Assembly: GCA_963575745.1 (NCBI GenBank)
Contig: CAUYUJ010015293.1
Coordinates: forward strand, 132,501 to 196,500
Length of the DNA stretch: 64,000 nt
Reading direction: 5' to 3'
Source of the DNA: Prorocentrum cordatum
Lineage: Eukaryota; Sar; Dinophyceae; Prorocentrales; Prorocentraceae
Positions 1 to 6,900 of this stretch are shown here, in pieces. Positions within the stretch are counted from its first letter, which is position 1. Every line of letters begins with the position of its first letter. The notes beneath the pieces are model-generated. The model was given only the letters and a program-made list of their open reading frames with translations. It ran no database searches and was not told the origin of the DNA. The translations under genes were made by a program, and so were the position numbers.

Positions 1-2
1 AC

Positions 3-1127
3 TTCTCGCCTCACTCTGAGCTAGCAGCAAAGTCCATCCAGTGGGTCAAAACGGTCAAAGAGACGCTCAAGTGGATCAACAGTACGCTTCATGCCACACC
101 GACGTGCAGCACACCGTCGATAGGCATTGACTTCAAAGATCATCAATATGGAGCTGACGGACTCTCTGCAGATGAAGCAAATGAAGCCTTCGGCGACTCG
201 CAACTACACGGCCGGCCAGGTGAAGTAGCAGCCTCCTGCTATAACATGAAGGACTTTTACGGATTTTGCCTCCCCAATACCCTCTGGAAGGCTGGCCCTA
301 CCTATTTTGGTGCAGCAGGACAAGCTACGAGAACTGATTACCTCGTGGTTCCTCAAAGGCTATTGCAGAATCTTCAGACAAGCGGTATATGGTGGAAGGC
401 ATCGAAAGCAGTTCAGCAGCTCAAGGACAGCGTGCCGAGTGACCACGAGCCACTCATCGCCAGGGCCGACATCGTCATACCCAACTTCTTCCCAGACATT
501 CTTCGGACGTTATGGGATTGCGACAAAATGGCAGAGTCTCTACAGACTGGGGATGATCGCAACGAGCTCATATCAGCCCTCGCGACCGCGCTGGAGAACA
601 ACACAAATACCATCCGCGAGCTCAACGAGCAGGGCACCACATACGCCCAATGGAAGTTCCTGATCGACATGCTTAAGACCACAGCCAAGCCCTACTTCGA
701 GAGTAAACAAAAACAGGGTACCAGCAAGCAGCTCATGGCAGAGAAGCTCGAGCTTCTGAAGAAAAGTGCGGATCTACGCAAGCAGTACATCGGCGCAGGG
801 ATCGCTCTGGTCATCGGAGAGAAGCTGGACACACTCACGAGAGCAATCAAGAAGCAGAAGCAACTTCACGGCGCAGCAGGCAAGAGAGCATCAGAGGCAC
901 AGACCTCTGAGGCATGGCAAACAAAAGGCAGCACGCAGAAATACATCGACTCAGAAGGTACGTGGCATGAACATATCACGGCAAGAGGAACCGCAACTAC
1001 TACAGCAGGGCAACCCGTTCGAGACCGAGCCTCTCCGAGAGGACTACGCACGGTGCACTCAATGGCGCTCAGGGAGGGTTTCAGGCTCAACCCTGCGACT
1101 TCGTGGAAGAGAAAAAGCTGCTCCTAG
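3..1127 (+). CDS. LINE-type retrotransposon ORF fragment with the C-terminal part of an APE-like (EEP) endonuclease
   Basis: The frame is open from the window edge to the TAG at 1125, so the 5' part lies outside. Around 290-460 it shows the last motifs of the exonuclease-endonuclease-phosphatase fold: an NT-x-TY stretch, a T-R-T-D-Y-L-V-V-P strand and the catalytic S-D-H-x-P-L motif (about 438-455). In this family these positions carry the C-terminal catalytic Asp-His pair that nicks target DNA. After the domain comes a Lys/Gln/Glu-rich helical linker (600-900), as in LINE ORFs between endonuclease and reverse transcriptase. No RT follows in frame. The frame appears to shift near 980-1030, where a plausible continuation moves to another frame, so this is probably a dead fragment. 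A host EEP gene is the alternative. Confidence 0.5.
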   Translation, partial: FSPHSELAAKSIQWVKTVKETLKWINSTLHATPTCSTPSIGIDFKDHQYGADGLSADEANEAFGDSQLHGRPGEVAASCYNMKDFYGFCLPNTLWKAGPTYFGAAGQATRTDYLVVPQRLLQNLQTSGIWWKASKAVQQLKDSVPSDHEPLIARADIVIPNFFPDILRTLWDCDKMAESLQTGDDRNELISALATALENNTNTIRELNEQGTTYAQWKFLIDMLKTTAKPYFESKQKQGTSKQLMAEKLELLKKSADLRKQYIGAGIALVIGEKLDTLTRAIKKQKQLHGAAGKRASEAQTSEAWQTKGSTQKYIDSEGTWHEHITARGTATTTAGQPVRDRASPRGLRTVHSMALREGFRLNPATSWKRKSCS

Positions 1128-1882
1128 CCGCCTTCGCGGACCGCGATGACGCCGTCAAGCAGCATATCATCAAGGATGAGTACCAAGAGGAGAAAGAGTA
1201 CTTGGGCATCCTTTACTACGGAGTCAATGAGCGGCTCAAATACTTCAAAAAACGCGCTCCCGTTCCCGAGTGGTCGTTGCCAGCTGATATTTTCCAGATC
1301 ATCCTGCAGCCTACAGTTACCACAAAGAGAAAACCGCAGACCCATGGCCTCGGTTTCTACGAGGAGCTGATGGAGGCGCCGCGGACAGTTCAATGTCCCG
1401 AAAGGCTACTCCATCATGTCTACCGGGTCGGCTTAGCTCCAATGGACACTCATCACAGCCTACGCTTCACGCTCGAAAAGATGAACGCCAAGCCCTCAGT
1501 ACAAGGATCGCGTATGCCGAACACGTTTTGGCTACTCAGGCGCTGCGTGTACAGTCAACTGCACGGCCAGTCTCTCCCTGGACAAGATCAACGCAGCGAA
1601 GGTACTACGCAAAGTCAAACTCTTCTAACTCAGCAAGTGCTTCGACTCCTACTCAACGTAGCTCACGCTGTTCATCGTGCAGGGCCCATGGACGGACGCG
1701 GACGCGGAGAACGAGGAGGAACCGACGGAGGAGCAGCTGCAGTGGGTCAGTATCCAGGATACCATCCACCGCGCACTACTTCAGATAGGAGCGGTGATCA
1801 AGGAGGGCAAGGCACCAGCGGGAGTCAGGGATGGTGGGCTGGCTGCCTGGTTTGCAGGACAATGAATTTGTATGGAGGCTGA
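1103..1882 (+). pseudogene. decayed continuation of the LINE-like ORF
   Basis: A second open frame overlaps the preceding one by 25 nt in a different phase. It encodes a charged segment at 1103-1390 (EEK, RDDAVK, EYQEEKEYLG) that looks like real protein, then degrades. Further protein-like text appears in the third frame at 1677-1865 (an acidic stretch followed by IQDTIHRALLQIGAVIKEG). Alternating frames with stops at about 1435, 1480 and 1625 point to a broken copy rather than introns. No RT motif was found. No function is assigned. Confidence 0.3.
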
Positions 1883-2158
1883 CTATCTACGCCATGGTCG
1901 GTTTCAAGCTCGGCGTGCGCGACGCCGTGAGCTGAGTGAAGGCGCCCGCGCTGCGCGGGCGACGGCGGGGGCTAGAGCAAGAGGCACGCGCCAGACTCCG
2001 CCCCCCGAGGCCGCTCTTCTTCTTATTATTCTTCCTCTCCTGCCTCCTCCCTCCCTCGTTTTTTTGTTGTTTGTTTGTTTCTCTCTCTCTCTCTCTGTCT
2101 CGCTCTCCCCTTTTTGTTTTTCTGTTCTCTCTCTCTCTCTCTGTCTCTCTTTTTTTTT

Positions 2159-2220
<62 letters not shown>
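1883..2220. repeat. GC-rich spacer grading into a CT then TA microsatellite
   Basis: 1883-2040 is GC-rich with no credible gene. From about 2043 the plus strand is pyrimidine-rich (CT, TTTT, TCTG variants), becomes nearly pure (CT)n at 2162-2203 and ends in (TA)n at 2203-2220. The retrotransposon begins immediately after it, and another TA run follows the element's other end at 10621, which suggests the element integrated into a TA repeat. Confidence 0.85.
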
Positions 2221-2221
<1 letters not shown>

Positions 2222-2470
2222 GTGTCCCCTTTCCTCGTCCCTCTCCTTTTTACTCCTCTCACCAGGGGTTTTGTGCTACAGGGGGGCTGCCAGCGGAGAC
2301 CCCCCCCCATGTCCTCTGGGGACTCCGAAGCCTGGCCAGGGGCGGCAGCGCGACGCGAGTCCGAACCCTCGGAGTTAACCGGGAGCGGCAGCGCGACGCG
2401 AGTCCGAACCCCCTCGGGTGAGGGCGGCAGCGCGCGACGCGTGTCCGAACCCCCCCCGGGACCCCTTTCC
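2221..2470 (-). repeat. split direct repeat B2 (3' end of element)
   Basis: A 250-bp copy of the block at 2636-2885; I find a single difference (position 2458 G versus 2873 A). It contains short internal repeats of the type GCAGCGCGACGCGAGTCCGA. It begins directly at the TA microsatellite junction. Confidence 0.9.
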
Positions 2471-2538
2471 CCATCCTCAGATGGCTCGAAATCGGCACAT
2501 CTTCTGGCCAACTCGGCTTGGGCAGGGTTTAGGGCGGG

Positions 2539-2628
2539 GCCGAGGCGGCTACGGAGAGGCGGTTTAGAGGAGATCGTTTCGAGGACGGAGGGGGGACGAG
2601 ATAAAACCCATGAGAATCTCAAGGATAT
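2539..2628 (-). repeat. split direct repeat A2
   Basis: A 90-bp copy of the block at 10533-10622, with one difference near its end (TGAGAAT versus TGATAAT). It sits between the two B copies, which gives the A1...B1-A2-B2 order. Confidence 0.9.
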
Positions 2629-2635
2629 TTATCTC

Positions 2636-2885
2636 TGTGTCCCCTTTCCTCGTCCCTCTCCTTTTTACTCCTCTCACCAGGGGTTTTGTGCTACAGGGGG
2701 GCTGCCAGCGGAGACCCCCCCCCATGTCCTCTGGGGACTCCGAAGCCTGGCCAGGGGCGGCAGCGCGACGCGAGTCCGAACCCTCGGAGTTAACCGGGAG
2801 CGGCAGCGCGACGCGAGTCCGAACCCCCTCGGGTGAGGGCGGCAGCGCGCGACGCGTGTCCGAACCCCCCCCAGGACCCCTTTCC
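2636..2885 (-). repeat. split direct repeat B1 (internal)
   Basis: The first B copy, about 110 bp downstream of the recombinase stop in the element's direction. It matches 2221-2470 over 250 bp with one mismatch. The A2/B1 junction (2629-2635) carries a short TTATCTC linker that could mark the strand-exchange core of the circular form; that is an inference. Confidence 0.9.
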
Positions 2886-2993
2886 ATGCACCCCTTTCTG
2901 GTTTACCGCCAATATCCCAGGGACGGGTGGGGAGGGTCCGGAAAATGCTGGCAGCGAAGCTGCTCAGAAATTTTGCTCCCTCTTTTCACTCTC

Positions 2994-3950
2994 TCAGCCC
3001 ACGTCAAAGTTAAGAGCACCAGCCAGTGCACGAAATCGTTCCATCTCTGCAGGCAAGAAATCGTTCTGAAGCAAAGTCTGCACACCGTCACTGATGTAAA
3101 GTCTGGCCACGGCGGTGTCTTGCCATCTCCCAACTACCAAAGTCAAGCCCATGTTCTCGAATCTTCTGTAGTGAGTGGTGGCACCTCCACGGCGCAAAGA
3201 ATATATTTGATAACCTTGCCGCTCCAGGTTCAGTGACTTCAGGAGAGCTTTGAACACATCACGAAACTCGGGCACGGTGCCCTGCAGCAAAGAGCTCTCA
3301 GGCGGCAAGTGCTGAGTGAGCACTCTGACGAAGTGGACAATCTTAGCGTCGTGGAGCGTGACTGACTCTTCGCAGTGCCGCCTCTTGCCTGCCTTGGTCA
3401 CTGGCAGGGCTATCACGAGGCTGAGGCCATCGTTGCTGAACTGCAGCTGCCACTTTCGAAGAGTAAGGAGCTCCATTGTTCGCAAGAACACTGAGTAGCC
3501 AATCACAAGAAGCACTGCCACGTCGTTTCGACTCCACGATCGAGCCACCGTGGCAAGCGACATCAGCACATATTCTGGCATGGGTGGTGCTCTTTGTGGC
3601 GTCTCAGTCCGCTGCCAAGCCTTCAGCAAGCTCCACGCACTGTGCAGCACTCTCTTGCGTCGCAAGAAGAACTGCACGCCAGATAAAGTGGCCCCAGCAT
3701 CTCCAGCAGGCCTCCCATGCGCCCACAGCGCCTCCATCCATTCACATAACTGAAAGTCGAGCTGCTCCAGGTCAGTGGCCACGTCGATACCATGGGCACG
3801 AATCCAAGAGACAAAGCTTTGCACCATCTGACCATATCTGCGAAACGTACGAGGTTGAACTAATGTGTGTGATAATCTGCCAATCGCGCGTCGTACCCGA
3901 ATGCGGGACACCAAGTCTACCTGATAATCAATGCGACGCTTCCTCGGCAT
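2994..3950 (-). CDS. tyrosine recombinase (integrase of YR retrotransposon)
   Basis: About 318 residues from the ATG at 3950; an upstream GTG at 3959 is in frame but unlikely as a eukaryotic start. It catalyses cut-and-rejoin of DNA through a 3'-phosphotyrosine. Catalytic signature, numbered from the GTG: Arg160 in FLRTMELL, Lys189 in TKAGKRR, Arg256 in YSLRRGGAT (the usual His of H-x-x-R is replaced), Trp279 in GRWQ and nucleophile Tyr288 in ARLYIS. The SLRRGGAT form is characteristic of retroelement recombinases. The N-terminal 120 residues form the helical SAM-like DNA-binding part. The ORF overlaps the end of pol by 23 nt in another frame and probably depends on reinitiation or a +1 shift. 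All key residues are present, so it may be active. Confidence 0.88.
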   Translation of the reverse strand: MPRKRRIDYQVDLVSRIRVRRAIGRLSHTLVQPRTFRRYGQMVQSFVSWIRAHGIDVATDLEQLDFQLCEWMEALWAHGRPAGDAGATLSGVQFFLRRKRVLHSAWSLLKAWQRTETPQRAPPMPEYVLMSLATVARSWSRNDVAVLLVIGYSVFLRTMELLTLRKWQLQFSNDGLSLVIALPVTKAGKRRHCEESVTLHDAKIVHFVRVLTQHLPPESSLLQGTVPEFRDVFKALLKSLNLERQGYQIYSLRRGGATTHYRRFENMGLTLVVGRWQDTAVARLYISDGVQTLLQNDFLPAEMERFRALAGALNFDVG

Positions 3951-6900
3951 TGCTGTCACCTGAGGGGCCGCCTTCCCGCGAAGGGTCGTCGGCCGGGTTC
4001 TTGTCCGTCTCGGTGTACCCGTAAATCGGTCTTGCCGACGCCGCCAGGACCAGAGCTGAGATCCTTTTGACGGCTGCGTTGAGCAGATGCGAGGAAGAGC
4101 GCCCCCGCGATATCACACCAAGTCCAACCTGCGAATCCATCAGATGAGCGAACCTCGTGCCAAGGTGATGGCCCACTCTGAAGCGCCAGCGAAGGCCTGC
4201 CAGCGTGCTCAGCACCTCCAGCGCCGTGATGTGGCTCTTCCACCTCCACTTCCAGACCAGCACTGTCTTCCACGTCCAGCGGCTCACGCTGATCGGGCGG
4301 CGTGGCCACAAGTCAGGGCGCATGACCTCCAGCGTGTCGAGGCGCACGTCCGAGCCCCTCACCTCAGCTCGCCGGATCAGCTCCTCCACGATCTGAATGC
4401 TTGGGTCCGCCTGCGCCTCGGCCTCTTCGAGGCCACGGTCCCTGATCACGACCCCGCTGTCGTCGCCCTCCTTGGCCACCTGCACCAGGCCCTCGGCAGC
4501 GTCGAAGGCGCCTCCGACCGCACGCGCCTCCGCTATCGTGGGGATCGTGTCCAGGTAGCCGTGTCGGCGAGCCCAGTGCGCCACTATCCAGGCCACCGCG
4601 CCGCACTGGAAGGAGTTGCCCAGCAGGGCGCATCGCACCACCTCGAGCTCAGCCAGCTTGCGGAATCTTGTGGCCCGCGCTGTCGCCGTGTGCCCAGGTG
4701 GAAAGTCCATCAGCATCTCTCTTTCAAAGGAGTCGGCGGGCTCCAGCGCACCTCCTTGCCATCGAAGACAGTGAGGATCTCGAAACTGGTACGGCGCGTA
4801 GCAGAAGTCGTGCCTCCGCCAACGCTCCAGCTCGGCCTCGCTGCACTGGTGCAGGCCTTTCGGCTTGTCGCCGGCACGCCCGCGCGGGATGCACCTCACG
4901 AAGGTGGGCAGCCGCTGCTCAGGATCCTCGGCCCCTGACCACTCTCGTCCAGGGCGCAGCCAGCGGCCCAGCGGGCCTGGACCTCCAGGGATCGCCACTT
5001 TCACCATCTCGCTCTTCACACTGACTTCGCCCTGCCACGGCGTCATGAGGTCGGTGTCACACCAGTAGAGCCTCTCTCGGCGAGCGTGTGAGATGTCGGC
5101 GGCGTCGATCATCACCGGGGTCAGCCCCATGCGCTCTGACATCGTGTCGCGATCCTCGGCCGTCATGGAGGACACATTCTCGATCAAGTCGAAGACCTCG
5201 ACCTCCACGGAGAAAACCTCCTTCACCAGCGACTTCACCCGCTTGATCTCGTAGAAGAGGCCCGACCTCGCTCCTGACAGCCCTTGCCTGTCGACGCTCA
5301 GCCTGGTGAGGTCCACGCAGGGAGCTCCAGCAAACAGGAGAACCCAGCGCACGTGCGGGGCCCTGTCCCGGACCTTGGCGATGTCCTGCGCGCTCAGCTT
5401 TGTGACGTCGCCCAGCTCCACCACGTCCGGCCACGCGTACTTCACCACGCGGCAAGCCTCTGGGTCCGTCTCCGACGCGGCGTACACGGCCACGCTCAGC
5501 CCCAGCATGTCGAGGGCACGCCTTCCACCTCCGATCCCGTCGAAGAGAGACAGCAGCACGCCCTCGTCCTGCAGCCGCCCTACCTGGCGCCCGCGAGAAG
5601 CCTTGGCTGCCTCAACGCCGTGTGGGAGCAAGCGCACGGCCCGGCACACCGCCCCCTTGCGCATGCTGGCGTCGGACACGGTGACGAGCCCGCTCACGGG
5701 CGTCCTGAGGTCGCACCTCATGAGCGGCAGGAGCCCCACGGCCAGCAGCAGCTCCCTCTGAGCAGGAGCGGGCAACCTGCGCTCGCCTCGCCAGCGCACC
5801 ACGGCACGCCACAGGTCGTCGAACACGGACATCGTCTCGCGCCTGAACAGCATAGCTCGCACCCAGCGGCCCGCCACCACCTGCAGCCAAGTCTGAGTCA
5901 GCACACTCCGATCCAGCGTGGCGAAGGTGAGGCCCAGCAGGCGGTACACGAACTCCAGGGGCGGGCTGATCACGCCCCTCGTGCCGTCAATGAGCTCGCC
6001 CAGGGCCTGACTGACAGGCTCGCGGCACACTGCCTTCTCCTCGCTCCTGGGCACGCCCCGCTGCGCGTACCTCTCGCAAGCCAGCTGCACCACCTCGGGG
6101 GGGCCCTGTGCCTTCAGCGCCGCCGCGGAGACCTCGTCGGAAACCTCCAGCACGTCAAGGTTGTCGATGTACACCTGCCACACTACCCAGCAAGCTGTAC
6201 CAGCACCCTCCGGCATGAGCGTGTCTACTCCGCTCGTCGCCTTCGGCACAGTCTCCGACCACACCTTGACCAGCACGTCCCCGTGGCAGCGCTGCCCACG
6301 CCTGCAGTGGCGCATGAGGCGACAGCCCGAGAGCTCGGGCAAGCAGGCCAGCAGATCGGGCGAGTCGCGCAGGTGACTCTCGTAGTTCGCGATGGCCTCG
6401 CTCCTCGGCATCATCTTCGTCACCTTGAAGGGGTTCGCCCACTTGGAGGGGGAGAAGCCGTGCCGCTGCCCTGTGCGACCGATGTACACCTGTGGGCGCT
6501 CGTCGCTGTAGGATCGGCCCAGCTCGCCTCGCACCGGCGGCCTCGCCTCGCCCTGAGAGACCACTGGGCCCCTCTCGCGATGTGGAGGTAGAGGAAGGTC
6601 ACGCCGCAATTCACGATCCTCAGGCAGCGGAGGCACTCCTTCCAGCCACTCACGAAGCAACCGCCGGTGGATGTGCTGGATGATGCCTGTCGCCGACACC
6701 CAACCCATCGGGATCACGGCCGCGGCCACGTGCACCTCGCCGGTCCCGTCGAGACCGATGCAGGACCTGCTCACCTTCTTGGAGAGCGCCATGTACTTGT
6801 GCCACACCGCGGGCAACCGGTACACGTAGAAGCAGCACTTGAGGTCCTCCGACGAGCTCATCATCACTTCGCCGCTCCTCAAGATGATGCTCTTCCACTT

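Noticed and set aside
5284-6591. 435-codon plus-strand frame opposite the Dnmt/RT region
   Set aside because: Antisense shadow of the strongly supported pol frame.
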